Source: UBA5109 sp965661005
GTDB taxonomy: Bacteria > Pseudomonadota > Gammaproteobacteria > Pseudomonadales > Pseudohongiellaceae
NCBI GenBank assembly: GCA_965661005.1
Contig: CBFICB010000008.1
Coordinates: 62,001 to 126,000, forward strand
DNA length: 64,000 nucleotides
Direction: 5' to 3'
Every line of letters starts with the position of its first letter. Position 1 is the stretch's first letter. Below the pieces are notes generated by a model. The model worked only from the letters and a program-made list of their open reading frames with translations, ran no database searches and was not told the origin of the DNA. Of this stretch, positions 36,362 to 45,777 are shown in pieces. A program made the position numbers and the translations under genes.

Positions 36362-37330
36362 ATGTTAAAAGTTGCAATACTCGATGATTATCAGGAAGCT
36401 GCATTGAAATCAGCTTCCTGGAACAGCCTTTCTGATACCGAAGTAAAAGCCTTTACGCAATATATTGCTGATGAAGACTCTCTGGTTGAAACACTTCTGA
36501 ATTTTGATGTGATAGTGGCCATGCGTGAGCGAACACCTTTTCCTGCAAGCCTGTTAGCAAAACTACCGAATTTAAAATTACTCATCACAACTGGCATGCG
36601 TAATCTGGCTATTGATATGGAATACTCCAGAAAAAACGGTATTGATGTCTGTGGTACGGATATGGTCCCACATTCAACCTATGAGCATGCCTGGGCCTTG
36701 ATACTAGCCTTAAGCAAAAACATCCCTGCTGACAATGCCCTGCTCCATAACGGCGGCTGGCAAGCCAACACCAGCATAGGGCTCAAAGGTAAAACCTTAG
36801 CCATTCTTGGCTTGGGAAGACTGGGTAAGGAAGTTGCCCGTATCGGCCAGGCTTTTGGCATGAAGGTCATAGCATGGAGTCAAAACCTTAGCGCTGAAAA
36901 AGCCGCTGAACATCAGGTGACCTTGGTCGATAAAAACGAACTCTTTCAACAGGCAGATATACTGAGTATCCATGTGCTTTTGAGTGATCGTACTCGCGGC
37001 ATTGTAGGAGAGAAGGAATTAGTTTTAATGAAAGCGGATGCCTATTTGGTGAATACAGCCCGTGGCCCCATTGTTGATGAAGAAGCCTTGCTCACGGCAT
37101 TAAGAAGCAAGCAGATTGCTGGAGCAGCAATTGATGTTTACGACATAGAACCATTGCCAACTGACCACCCCATACGCCAACTGGACAACGTTATTCTGAC
37201 CGGACATACAGGTTATGTGGTCAAGGAATTATATGAAGTGGCCTATGGCCAAGCGATAGAGAATATTCAGGCTTGGCAGAAAGGAAAACCACAAAGAGTC
37301 TTAAATCCTCAATCTACCGTTAACTCTTAG
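36362..37330 (+). CDS. D-2-hydroxyacid dehydrogenase
   Basis: NAD(P)-dependent oxidoreductase of the phosphoglycerate/D-lactate dehydrogenase family. An N-terminal substrate domain contains MRERTPFPASLLAKLPNLKLL (residues 55-75); the Rossmann motif is LAILGLGRLGKEVARIG (GxGxxG, about 143-159). Catalytic residues are Arg in NTARGPIVDEEALL, Glu in DVYDIEPLP and His in GHTGYV. The 322-residue length is normal. Substrate unknown; glyoxylate- or hydroxypyruvate-reducing roles are possible. Its stop overlaps that of the permease gene by 3 bases, tail to tail. Confidence 0.87.
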   Translation: MLKVAILDDYQEAALKSASWNSLSDTEVKAFTQYIADEDSLVETLLNFDVIVAMRERTPFPASLLAKLPNLKLLITTGMRNLAIDMEYSRKNGIDVCGTDMVPHSTYEHAWALILALSKNIPADNALLHNGGWQANTSIGLKGKTLAILGLGRLGKEVARIGQAFGMKVIAWSQNLSAEKAAEHQVTLVDKNELFQQADILSIHVLLSDRTRGIVGEKELVLMKADAYLVNTARGPIVDEEALLTALRSKQIAGAAIDVYDIEPLPTDHPIRQLDNVILTGHTGYVVKELYEVAYGQAIENIQAWQKGKPQRVLNPQSTVNS

Positions 37331-38580
37331 CCAAACATTAATTTGCTTAAAATCGCGCCAACGATGGCCATCGACATGCCCCATGCCAGTAAGGCATTGA
37401 AAAATTTACGGGCATCAACCTCATGCCCGGCGCTGGCAATATAAAGCGCACCCACCGTTGATAGCGAAGATAAATCTACCAGACTGGCACTGACATTCAT
37501 CGACCAGGCAATATTTAGTGGGTCTATATTGCCAAGCTGTTCGGCCAAAGACGGCACCATGGGCAAAAACGCCGGAAGAACTACACCGGACGTACTGCTG
37601 TAAACCGAGATCAAGCCACAAGCAAAGGCGACTATAGGGTTGATAGTGCCAGTTGTCGCAATATTAGCAATGCCCGCGGTGATCAAATCCAATCCTTCTG
37701 TTTCCTGCAACAATCGAATCAATACAGTGACGCCACTCACCATCAAAATAACTTTCCAGGGTATATTCTTTATCGCTTCTGCTTCATCCACTGTGCGAGC
37801 CAGCACTAGTACGGTAGCAATGATCAAAGCCACCATACCGACATCGTAAGAGAAACCCGCCACCAAAATAATAAGCATGACAATGCCGACTATGGTTATC
37901 CAGTGCTGTTTTTCCAGTGACTCAAAATGGAGAATTGCCTGGCTATCAGCCTGACTAAGGTCAGCAGCAGAGCGTTGAAAAAGTTTCCAGCCACCGAATA
38001 AAAAGAAACCGCCAAAACCGACCAGTGCATGAGTAAAAGCATTAAAGGCAAAGGTATACCACTCAACACCACCTAAGCCAATTTGATCCATGACTCCATG
38101 AGCAACGATGCCCGTTGGGGAAAAAGGCGAAAGAGTCCCTGCCAACACCCCATTACCTGCCATGATAGCCATTAAAAAAGGGGGAATTTTTGCTCGTGCA
38201 GCGACGGCCATAGCCGGTGGCGCCAACAGTGCACTGGCTGGAGTTGCTCCGGCCCCAATAGTCGCAATAGCAAAACCCACCATGAAAAACATGATGGGTA
38301 ATATGCCTGCATGACCACGACACAGGCTAACCGCACGCCCGGTAACCCTCGATAAAGTGCCGTTACACTCGGCAATGGAAAACAACAAAGTCACCCCTAA
38401 CAAGGTAGTGAACAAACCAGTGGGGAAGCCAGCAAGTACCATCGACGGCGACATATCGCCAAAAAACACACCAATAATGAGTGCCAGCGACATAGACAAA
38501 ATACCGATATTAACCGTGGTCGTACAACTCAGCGTGACGGCCAGGATTAATGCACCTATAGATAGCCAGGCAAGACTCAC
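37327..38580 (-). CDS. MatC/SLC13-like dicarboxylate permease
   Basis: Inner-membrane carrier of 417 residues with about eleven helices. The N-terminal half has the MatC_N pattern (VNIGILSMSLALIIGVFFGD), the first re-entrant segment ATIGAGATPASALLAPPAMAVA and GNGVLAGTLSPFSPTGI; the second has YSSTSGVVLPAFLPMVPSL. This pairing resembles anion carriers of the malonate/dicarboxylate type. GTG start at 38580 forms GTGA overlap with the MmgE/PrpD stop, so the two are coupled. With that partner, a di- or tricarboxylate is a plausible substrate. Confidence 0.78.
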   Translation of the reverse strand: MSLAWLSIGALILAVTLSCTTTVNIGILSMSLALIIGVFFGDMSPSMVLAGFPTGLFTTLLGVTLLFSIAECNGTLSRVTGRAVSLCRGHAGILPIMFFMVGFAIATIGAGATPASALLAPPAMAVAARAKIPPFLMAIMAGNGVLAGTLSPFSPTGIVAHGVMDQIGLGGVEWYTFAFNAFTHALVGFGGFFLFGGWKLFQRSAADLSQADSQAILHFESLEKQHWITIVGIVMLIILVAGFSYDVGMVALIIATVLVLARTVDEAEAIKNIPWKVILMVSGVTVLIRLLQETEGLDLITAGIANIATTGTINPIVAFACGLISVYSSTSGVVLPAFLPMVPSLAEQLGNIDPLNIAWSMNVSASLVDLSSLSTVGALYIASAGHEVDARKFFNALLAWGMSMAIVGAILSKLMFG

Positions 38581-40010
38581 GAAGCAGAACCTACTGAGTC
38601 AGATAGCAAACTATTGATGAGCACAGATATATCATCACAAGCATCCAGAGACTCCACCAAGTTAAAAACCTCCCCAATTTGCTCTGAATTAAGTACCAAT
38701 GCTGCACAGTCAGTGAATTTTTCCAGCAGATCTTCTCGCGTAAAAGGTAAGTCAGGTCCACCACGATAACGCTCATCAGCTTTTTGCACCAGGGTACGAC
38801 CATCAGCCAGATCAACCTCGACTGTACTTCTTATTTTTTCCCAGCCCTGAGCCTCAATCTCAGGATCCAGCACGCATTCCACTTTTTTCATCAGCGCTTG
38901 AGTCGCATCACTGCAAACAAATTCATCGTTAAATTCATGGATGCCGGCTTTACGTCGTAAGGTAATGGCACTCACCATAAAAGCCGGACAAAATTTTGCT
39001 TCCAGTTCATTATTGGCAATGGGGTAACGCAAAGGATTAAGAATATTAGATCCCGCACGCACACGAATCGCCACGATATCCTCAGCCGAAACATCATTAT
39101 CAATAACAAGCTTGCGCATGGCATCCATAGTTGGATGCCCCAAGACACCGCAAGGGTATGGCTTAATGGAGACGCCTGGAGACACAATTGTCATTGGGTT
39201 ACCGAGTTTACCGACAATACGGTCGGCATCAAAACCACCACCATGACTAAAGGTTTGAAAAAATCCCCAGGGCGGATCCAAGGCCTTATCGCCTCCGGTA
39301 AAACCATGCGAGGCTAATTCACTGGCAACAATGCCGTTTTGGGCCGCTCGCCCAACATGCAGTGGTTTTGTCATACTGCCAAAATTGACCCGTATCCCTG
39401 AGGCTGAGCTGGCCGCAATGGCTAGCATATGAGCCGTTTGAGTTTTATCCAGTTTAAGTAACTTGGCCGCCACCGTTGCGGCTCCGAAAGTGCCAACCGT
39501 TGCCGACGAATGAAAGCCTTTTTTGTAATGATCCGGATGTATGGCTTCAGAAATTTTACATTCGACTTCAAAACCAGTCAGAAAGGCTTCCAGAAACGCT
39601 TCGCCCGAAATATTTTCTCTTTCTCCAATAGCTAATGCAGTGACTAAAGGTGGAATGGTCGGGTGAGTCAGCAGACCAAAAATGCGATCGGCACTGGTAG
39701 CCAACTGAGTATCATCCCAATCCAGGGCATGGCCACTGGTTCCATTAACTAGCGCTGCTGCTGATGCACTGGTCTTAAAAGGGCTTATGCCAAAGACTGT
39801 AGCATCCGAACGAGTATCAGTCCCTTTTAAATAATCATGCAAAATCTGCCCGGCTGGTTGTGTTGAACCAGCCAACATAACCCCCAAACCATCAATAATG
39901 CAGCGCTTTGCCAGCCTTACCGCTTCTTCAGGAAAGTCTTTGTATTGAACTTGCTGAATATAGTTAACAACCGCGTCAGTTACCGACTCTGAATTAGATA
40001 AGTCAGACAT
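38577..40010 (-). CDS. MmgE/PrpD family protein
   Basis: Predicted hydratase/dehydratase of the 2-methylcitrate dehydratase superfamily, 477 residues. The sequence has AKRCIIDGLGVMLAGSTQPAG, GTSGHALDWDDTQ, HSSATVGTFGAATVAAKLL (residues 164-184) and the C-terminal SIKPYPCGVLGHPTMDAMR, all characteristic of the family. True PrpD works in propionate breakdown with prpB and prpC, which are absent here; the family also includes itaconate-related and unknown enzymes. It is coupled to the MatC-like permease gene, suggesting uptake and dehydration or hydration of one organic acid. Confidence 0.85.
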   Translation of the reverse strand: MSDLSNSESVTDAVVNYIQQVQYKDFPEEAVRLAKRCIIDGLGVMLAGSTQPAGQILHDYLKGTDTRSDATVFGISPFKTSASAAALVNGTSGHALDWDDTQLATSADRIFGLLTHPTIPPLVTALAIGERENISGEAFLEAFLTGFEVECKISEAIHPDHYKKGFHSSATVGTFGAATVAAKLLKLDKTQTAHMLAIAASSASGIRVNFGSMTKPLHVGRAAQNGIVASELASHGFTGGDKALDPPWGFFQTFSHGGGFDADRIVGKLGNPMTIVSPGVSIKPYPCGVLGHPTMDAMRKLVIDNDVSAEDIVAIRVRAGSNILNPLRYPIANNELEAKFCPAFMVSAITLRRKAGIHEFNDEFVCSDATQALMKKVECVLDPEIEAQGWEKIRSTVEVDLADGRTLVQKADERYRGGPDLPFTREDLLEKFTDCAALVLNSEQIGEVFNLVESLDACDDISVLINSLLSDSVGSAS

Positions 40011-40286
40011 AAGATTTAGACAACTCCCTGATAGATATTAAAGATTTAAATTCTGATTGATCGAAATTAATTATTGGGCGACAAGTTACCCTATCGTTGA
40101 AGTTTGAACAAATAGGATCTTGCTCTTTGATTTATTTTTCTATTTATTGTTAAAAAAGACAGGCAAGGCTATCGCCCCATTAAATCTTAAAAGCCAAGCA
40201 TCAGCCTTATTATTCAGTAAAGCTCAACAGGAATGATTTCTGCTTACAGCCATATCCATTTAAATCAAAGGATGTTTAGTAATGTT

Positions 40287-40838
40287 TTAAACGAGCCTGA
40301 AAACTCGAATCAACACAGCTTCCCTTTCAGGGCGTAAGCTATCCAGTGTACCAACATGAATAGACTGATTAAGCCAATCATATTCCTCTGGTGCAGTTAT
40401 CTGTATGAAGGAGAATCTTGCCTGGCCCGGTTGAGGACTGGATATTACCTGATTGCGCACAGTGAAAATGGCACCATCGTCAGTCTGCAATTCATATAAG
40501 GCATCAAGCAAGCGAACTCCGTCTTCTCTTACCAGTTGTCTGTCGGCTCCTCCAGCAAGGACAGTGCCACGAATATTCGGGCCTTCAAAAGTGCCGCCAG
40601 TAATTGGCACCATGGCTCTTTGCCCAAGCGGCCCTTTGCCTAAGTCGAGGCCGGGTTCAATATCAACAATGGCTTCATAGACGAATTCTGTCTCGGGGTA
40701 ATTAAATGGAATTTGCGGAGCCAGTGGTGGCGATACTTGCTGAGCTTTAACAGCCACGGCTGCCAAGGTTAAACCTGCTGCACCCAGCAGCATGTCTCGT
40801 CGATTAAAGCTCGGAGCTGATTTTTTATTGTCGCTCAT
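40287..40838 (-). CDS. Tat-exported DUF3237 protein
   Basis: DUF3237-like protein with a twin-arginine signal FNRRDMLLGAAGLTLAAVAV. The ATG at 40838 is chosen, with GAGAGAATT upstream, over one 9 codons earlier. The DUF3237 core is visible: QRAMVPITGGTFEGPNIRG, VLAGGADRQLVREDGV and a RYELQTDDGAIFTVRNQ-like strand (here LYELQTDDGAIFTVRNQVI), ending with ESIHVGTLDSLRP-like text (NQSIHVGTLDSLRPEREAV). The function of this barrel family is unknown. It is 61 bases downstream of a paralogue that is Sec-exported. Confidence 0.78.
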   Translation of the reverse strand: MSDNKKSAPSFNRRDMLLGAAGLTLAAVAVKAQQVSPPLAPQIPFNYPETEFVYEAIVDIEPGLDLGKGPLGQRAMVPITGGTFEGPNIRGTVLAGGADRQLVREDGVRLLDALYELQTDDGAIFTVRNQVISSPQPGQARFSFIQITAPEEYDWLNQSIHVGTLDSLRPEREAVLIRVFRLV

Positions 40839-40899
40839 AATAATTCTCTCTTTTTTTTGTCTCAAATACTCTCTTTAAATTCAGGTTTATTGCTTGCTG

Positions 40900-41439
40900 T
40901 TAGTGTAGACGCCAAAAGCGGATAACCACTCCATTTGGATAACGTTCGCCGGTAGCAACAAAAATAGATTTCATAAGCCATTCAAGTTCCGGCGCACTGG
41001 TTTCAAATTTAGGGATAGCACGAAAATAAATCTGCGACTGATCGACAACTTCCCCAGCATTAAGACGAGTAATTACATCAGGTGGCGCATGTCTGATCCC
41101 GACATTGGACACGTAAATCAAATCACCTGAATCTGTTTCCAGAGTGTAACGGGCATCGATATCAGTAAAGCCATCTTCACGAATTATCTGCCAGTCAGCG
41201 CCACCCGGGACGACTCTACCCTTGACGTCAGGGCCTTTAAAACTTCCACCCAGAATATCGACAATACGTCTGGTGCCATTAGGCAACAAGCCAACCACTG
41301 TCGGGTCGGCAACTTCGACCAGCACCTCAAAAGCAAAGCTCAACTCCGGAGGCTCAGGTATGTCTTGTGCCTGGATACTGCCGATAACAAAAGATCCCAG
41401 CAAACTTAAGGCTAAGGTAATTGATTTCAATTTAATCAT
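40900..41439 (-). CDS. Sec-exported DUF3237 protein
   Basis: DUF3237-like protein of 179 residues with a Sec-type signal peptide (hydrophobic residues 7-22, IQAQD cleavage region). The core repeats the pattern of its neighbour: TRRIVDILGGSFKGPDVKGRV, VPGGADWQIIREDGF, YTLETDSGDLIYVSNVGIRH and LMKSIFVATGERYPN. The pair is adjacent, in the same orientation and near the tannase/feruloyl esterase gene. Role unknown; ester- or aromatic-linked catabolism is suggested by the neighbourhood only. Confidence 0.78.
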   Translation of the reverse strand: MIKLKSITLALSLLGSFVIGSIQAQDIPEPPELSFAFEVLVEVADPTVVGLLPNGTRRIVDILGGSFKGPDVKGRVVPGGADWQIIREDGFTDIDARYTLETDSGDLIYVSNVGIRHAPPDVITRLNAGEVVDQSQIYFRAIPKFETSAPELEWLMKSIFVATGERYPNGVVIRFWRLH

Positions 41440-41490
41440 TTTCTCTCTCTTTTAACTTCTGTTTATGTTTATTCGAGTAAAGACAGGATA

Positions 41491-43278
41491 CTAGGGGGCG
41501 ACACAGCTGAAGTTAGCGGCATCCTCGATATCTCCACTTCCGTTATATCGAGCCACTTGAGGGAAGGCACATAAAGGTCGAGTCCGCTGCGGTGACCAGT
41601 CAGCAGGGATTTCTGGATTATTCCCGCGTACTGAGGCAATAACACGATCAGGTGCGACGCCCTCTTCGACCCAGGCAACCAATGCCTCAAACATATTAAA
41701 CTGATCCGTGCTGGGTCCACTGGCACAATGGCCCATTCCTGGTACCAGATACACTCTGGCAAACTCATCCGCATTACCTGCATTTTGTGCATTAAGTGCA
41801 GAATACCAGCGGATAGTATCATCGGGCGAGAACACGCCATCTGCCATACCGTGATATACCATCAATTTGGAACCAGCATCCCTTAAGGCATCCATATTAT
41901 TGGGATTAGGCGGCGTCATAAATGACATCGGTGATTCCGTATAAATCTCATCAGTAGCATAAATTTTTGCTGCATCAGTATCCATATCAAAGTTCATGGC
42001 AAACTGATAACCACCCTGTTCTCTGAACATGTCTATATCAAAAGGAGGTGTAGTAAAAATTGCGGCCGTTGCTCCAGGATCACGATTCTGGCTTTGTGAC
42101 GAGTTAAATTTCCAGCCAGCCCAGCTTTGACCTGCCATGCCAGGGTCATAAGGAAAACTGGTATAAAGCGCTTCACCGGCTGAATTACGCGCACCAGCCA
42201 TGATATTACCCAGTACCGTTTTCTGATCTTCAGATAGACACATACCATTTCTTTCAGCTTCACAGCTTGGCACATCCCTTTGCAGGTCAAACTCTGCTCG
42301 ACAAGCCATGTTATCTGCAACCATGCCATCGGCGAGACCATCGAGACTGTCACAACGTTCCAGCACCTTGCTGGCTATCATGTCTCTTTCTGCCTGAGTA
42401 AAGGCAGTGCTGATATCAGGGTTGCCGTCTTCATTTAAAGAAGTCGCAACCAGGGTGAATTGTTGAACCGCATAAAGCTGTGCGACTGCGGCCTGGGGAA
42501 GGTTAAAGCCTGGGTTACCTGCAAGAATGCCATCATATTGATCGGCATATCGAGCGGCTGCAACCATGCCATGCCGACCGCCATTTGAACATCCCGCAAA
42601 GTAAGAGCGATCGGGACCTTTACCGTAGGCATCAGTAATTAAGGATTTTGCCATCGGCGTCAAGTTTGCTACAGCATTGTAGCCATAATCAATTCGTGCC
42701 TGAGGATCTATACCAAAAAAAGGAGCTGGCCCCTCATGACCGGCATTCGAATTTATCACCGCATAACCTAATTGCAGAGCCGTGGTTGTCTGGCTACCGT
42801 CCAGATTTCCTGTTGCAGCATTCACAAAACCATCAACGCCACCATTAGCATGGTAAAAAAAGCGACCATTCCAGTTTTCCGGTAAACGCATTTCAAAACC
42901 GATAGCATAAGTATTGTTATCAATTGAACTCACTCTCTCATTCATCTGCCCCCTTATCAGGCAATGCGCATCTGCTTCACTGGTCCTGCCTCTGCCCTGA
43001 TCTACCGGGCCGGCTGGCACTGTACTAACACTTGTGATTACAGTCTGATCAAAAGAAAACTGCTCACTCAAGGCTTCGCAGTTTAATAAACTTGCCCCGG
43101 TTACTTGAGCCGCAGTTGATGACATAGCACTCGATATTTCATCACTTGAGGGTGTTTCTGATATTGCGCTTTCTGTTGCCCCACCATCTCCACCACATGC
43201 GGCGAGCGTCAGTAAAAAGGGAGCAATTAAGAGGAATTTTGCAAGTCGAGCATTAACTGTTTCTTTTATTATTGGCAT
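41491..43278 (-). CDS. Tannase/feruloyl esterase family lipoprotein
   Basis: Exported esterase of the tannase family (595 residues, lipobox LAACGG). The CS-D-HC triad of the family is complete: nucleophile in YFAGCSNGGRHGM, Asp in YHGMADGVFSPDD, His in MGHCASGPST, with the two Cys beside Ser and His. Such enzymes free ferulic, coumaric, caffeic or gallic acid from esters, e.g. chlorogenate or tannins. It is divergent from the hydroxycinnamoyl-CoA genes, where Acinetobacter hca carries hcaG, a chlorogenate esterase. It thus supplies substrates to the cluster downstream. Confidence 0.86.
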   Translation of the reverse strand: MPIIKETVNARLAKFLLIAPFLLTLAACGGDGGATESAISETPSSDEISSAMSSTAAQVTGASLLNCEALSEQFSFDQTVITSVSTVPAGPVDQGRGRTSEADAHCLIRGQMNERVSSIDNNTYAIGFEMRLPENWNGRFFYHANGGVDGFVNAATGNLDGSQTTTALQLGYAVINSNAGHEGPAPFFGIDPQARIDYGYNAVANLTPMAKSLITDAYGKGPDRSYFAGCSNGGRHGMVAAARYADQYDGILAGNPGFNLPQAAVAQLYAVQQFTLVATSLNEDGNPDISTAFTQAERDMIASKVLERCDSLDGLADGMVADNMACRAEFDLQRDVPSCEAERNGMCLSEDQKTVLGNIMAGARNSAGEALYTSFPYDPGMAGQSWAGWKFNSSQSQNRDPGATAAIFTTPPFDIDMFREQGGYQFAMNFDMDTDAAKIYATDEIYTESPMSFMTPPNPNNMDALRDAGSKLMVYHGMADGVFSPDDTIRWYSALNAQNAGNADEFARVYLVPGMGHCASGPSTDQFNMFEALVAWVEEGVAPDRVIASVRGNNPEIPADWSPQRTRPLCAFPQVARYNGSGDIEDAANFSCVAP

Positions 43279-43390
43279 CTATAAACCTCGAGAATGGCGA
43301 ATTTGATTTTAAAATAAGTCCATCTATTTTAACTAAAATAAATACTTTGTCTTGTTGTAAATGAATATATCGAATGTTATGCTAAATAAC

Positions 43391-43400
43391 AATAATTATT
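43391..43400. promoter_or_regulatory. Candidate operator or promoter half-site (AATAATTATT)
   Basis: A perfect 10-bp palindrome AATAATTATT, preceded by C (so reading CAATAATTATT), lies 22 bases before the hydratase/lyase start. The CAATAAT core resembles the right arm of the inverted repeat upstream of the MarR genes at 48648-48686, so both may be sites of the same regulator. Very AT-rich, so chance occurrence is possible. Confidence 0.35.
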
Positions 43401-43422
43401 ATATAACTTTCAGGTGGAACCT

Positions 43423-44250
43423 ATGTCTTCAGAAACCGTTTCTTATGTCGTTGAAAATCGAATAGCTTGGGTAAGCTTCAATCGCCCGGAAAAACGCAAT
43501 GCCATGAGCCCAGAGCTCAATCGCCAAATGCTGGATGTGCTGGACATGCTGGAACATAATGATGATGTCGGCGTTTTGGTATTAACGGGTGAAGGTAGCG
43601 CCTGGACTGCCGGAATGGATCTCAAGGAGTATTTCCGTGAAACTGAGGCCACAGGCTTGGGCGGAACTCGTAAGGCCCAGAGAGAGTCCTATGGCTGGTG
43701 GCGCCGTCTACGATGGTATCAAAAGCCCACTGTTGCCATGGTTAATGGCTGGTGTTTTGGTGGCGGTTACGGTCCTTTATATGCCTGTGATTTAGCTATT
43801 GCTTCTGAAGAAGCAAAATTTGGATTAAGTGAAATTAACTGGGGTATTTTACCCGGCGGCGGAGCAACTAAAGTTGCTACTGACCTCATGTCCATGAGAG
43901 ACGCAATGTATCACGCCCTTACCGGTGAAAATATTGACGCCAAAAAAGCCGCTGAGTGGAAGCTGATCAACGAAGCCGTTCCTGCTGAAAACCTAAAAGC
44001 ACGAGTGACTGAATTATGTAATGTCCTGCTGGAAAAAAATCCAGTTGCCCTGAAAGCAACCAAAGACGCCATTCGTCGAGTTAAAGAAATGACCTATGAC
44101 AATGCTGAAGATTATTTGGTACGTGCTCAGGAAGCGGCAAACAGTTATGACAATGAAGGCCGCAAAGAAGGTATTCGACAGTTTATTGATGAAAAATCCT
44201 ATAAGCCTGGGCTTGGCAGCTATGATGTATCCAAACAAAAAAAATCCTGA
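43423..44250 (+). CDS. hcaA: Hydroxycinnamoyl-CoA hydratase/lyase
   Basis: Crotonase-fold enzyme that hydrates feruloyl-, coumaroyl- or caffeoyl-CoA and cleaves it to an aromatic aldehyde and acetyl-CoA. Oxyanion-hole segments SAWTAGMDLKEYF and GWCFGGGYGPLYACDLAIAS, and the GLSEINWGILPGGGATKV region with the catalytic Glu, resemble p-hydroxycinnamoyl-CoA hydratase/lyase. The FRET.TGLGGTRKAQRESYGWWR stretch is typical of that subfamily. 275 residues from the ATG at 43423 (AGGTGG upstream), close to the 276 of the Pseudomonas enzyme. Equivalent to HcaA/ech/FerB. Confidence 0.92.
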   Translation: MSSETVSYVVENRIAWVSFNRPEKRNAMSPELNRQMLDVLDMLEHNDDVGVLVLTGEGSAWTAGMDLKEYFRETEATGLGGTRKAQRESYGWWRRLRWYQKPTVAMVNGWCFGGGYGPLYACDLAIASEEAKFGLSEINWGILPGGGATKVATDLMSMRDAMYHALTGENIDAKKAAEWKLINEAVPAENLKARVTELCNVLLEKNPVALKATKDAIRRVKEMTYDNAEDYLVRAQEAANSYDNEGRKEGIRQFIDEKSYKPGLGSYDVSKQKKS

Positions 44251-44266
44251 TGACGGGGTAAATTAA

Positions 44267-45742
44267 ATGAATGGAGCAGCAGATCTTCTAGGCTTCCACG
44301 CTCGTTTCAGAGCCGATAAAGTCGTCGCCATTGATTTACCTAGAAACCGGCACTGGACCTATGCCGAACTGGATCTTAGCTGTGGGCAATATGCTACAGC
44401 TTTAATAAATCATGGTGTTCAACAAGGCGATCGTATTGTCTGTCTGGCAAAAAATCGTGTAGAGCTGATTGCTCTGCATCTTGCCTGTGCACGTGTTGGT
44501 GCCATATATGCCCCGATTAACTGGCGTCTCATGGCAAGCGAAATCAGCTCCCTGATTGAAGATGCTGAGCCTAAACTGATCATTGGTGATGAATTATTAG
44601 AAAGTGCAGAACTGGAAGGCATTGATATTGAGTCTTTTGTGCAAGAGTCGGCTGAACTCGAGGCGCTGCCTTATGAGTTGATAGACAGCAACCTGCCGTC
44701 TTTAATCTTATATACCTCTGGCACTTCCGGAAAACCTAAAGGCGCCCTTCTCAGCGAAAACAACCTGACTGAAACTGCCATTAATTTTAGTCTGGTCGGC
44801 AAGGTCAACAGCAGCAGTATCGTCATGAGCGATGCACCAATGTTTCATATTATCGGTCTTATTACAGCCATACGCCCGGCCATGTTTCAAGGCGCCAGCT
44901 TTGTGGTTTCTGATGGCTTTGAACCCGCTCGAACGCTTGATCGATTAGCGGATGATGAATTAGCAGTCACTCATTATTTCTGTGTCCCGGTGATGGCTGA
45001 TTTGATAAAAGCAGAACCCGCATACACACCCGACAAACTCAAAAGGCTTACGGCAATTTTTACCGGCGGTGCGCCCTATGCAGAAGCTAAAATTCAGGAA
45101 TGGGTGAAGGATGGCATCGCAGTAGCCAATGGCTTTGGTATGAGTGAAGCAGGCACTGTATTCGGCATGCCTCCCGATAATGAGTTAATAGCAGCTCGGC
45201 CTGGTTCAACTGGTATTACTACCTCCAGAGTTAAAGCCCGAATTGTTGATCCTGATGGCAAGCCCTGTCTTACCGGGGAATCAGGAGAACTGCAATTAAA
45301 AGGACCTAATATCACTTCCGGTTATTGGCGTAGACCAGAAGAAAATTCAAAGGTTTTCACTGAAGATGGATGGTTTTGTACAGGTGATATTGCCCGCTGC
45401 GATGAAGCCGGCTATTTCTGGATTGTAGATCGCCTAAAAGACATGTTTATTTCGGGCGGAGAAAACGTCTATCCCGGCGAGATTGAATCATTACTGGCCC
45501 ATGATCCTGCTATAAAGGAATGCGCTGTCATTGGCAGACCCGATGAAAAATGGGGTGAAGTGGGACATTTGTTTATCGTACTTGCCGATCCAAAAGCCGA
45601 GGTAAATGCTGACTCGTTTATTCAAAACCTTGATGGCAAACTGGCTCGATTCAAATTACCCAAATATGTTAGTCTGCTGGACGCTTTACCCAGAAATGCC
45701 AATGGCAAGATTGTTAAAGCGGCCCTACTGGAAAAAATATAA
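44267..45742 (+). CDS. hcaC: Hydroxycinnamate-CoA ligase (acyl-CoA synthetase)
   Basis: ANL-superfamily enzyme that activates hydroxycinnamates to CoA thioesters with ATP. The P-loop motif LILYTSGTSGKPKGAL is at about residues 146-161; further motifs are NGFGMSEAG, DGWFCTGDIARCDEAGYFWIVDRLKDMFISGGENVYPGEIE, and the catalytic Lys in PRNANGKIVK near the C-terminus. 491 residues is at the short end for the family, as is usual in HcaC/Fcs. It lies 16 bases after the hydratase/lyase gene; substrate assignment rests on that. Confidence 0.88.
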   Translation: MNGAADLLGFHARFRADKVVAIDLPRNRHWTYAELDLSCGQYATALINHGVQQGDRIVCLAKNRVELIALHLACARVGAIYAPINWRLMASEISSLIEDAEPKLIIGDELLESAELEGIDIESFVQESAELEALPYELIDSNLPSLILYTSGTSGKPKGALLSENNLTETAINFSLVGKVNSSSIVMSDAPMFHIIGLITAIRPAMFQGASFVVSDGFEPARTLDRLADDELAVTHYFCVPVMADLIKAEPAYTPDKLKRLTAIFTGGAPYAEAKIQEWVKDGIAVANGFGMSEAGTVFGMPPDNELIAARPGSTGITTSRVKARIVDPDGKPCLTGESGELQLKGPNITSGYWRRPEENSKVFTEDGWFCTGDIARCDEAGYFWIVDRLKDMFISGGENVYPGEIESLLAHDPAIKECAVIGRPDEKWGEVGHLFIVLADPKAEVNADSFIQNLDGKLARFKLPKYVSLLDALPRNANGKIVKAALLEKI

Positions 45743-45777
45743 CAACAATAAGCAAGTTTAGCTGGAGAAAAACCACC

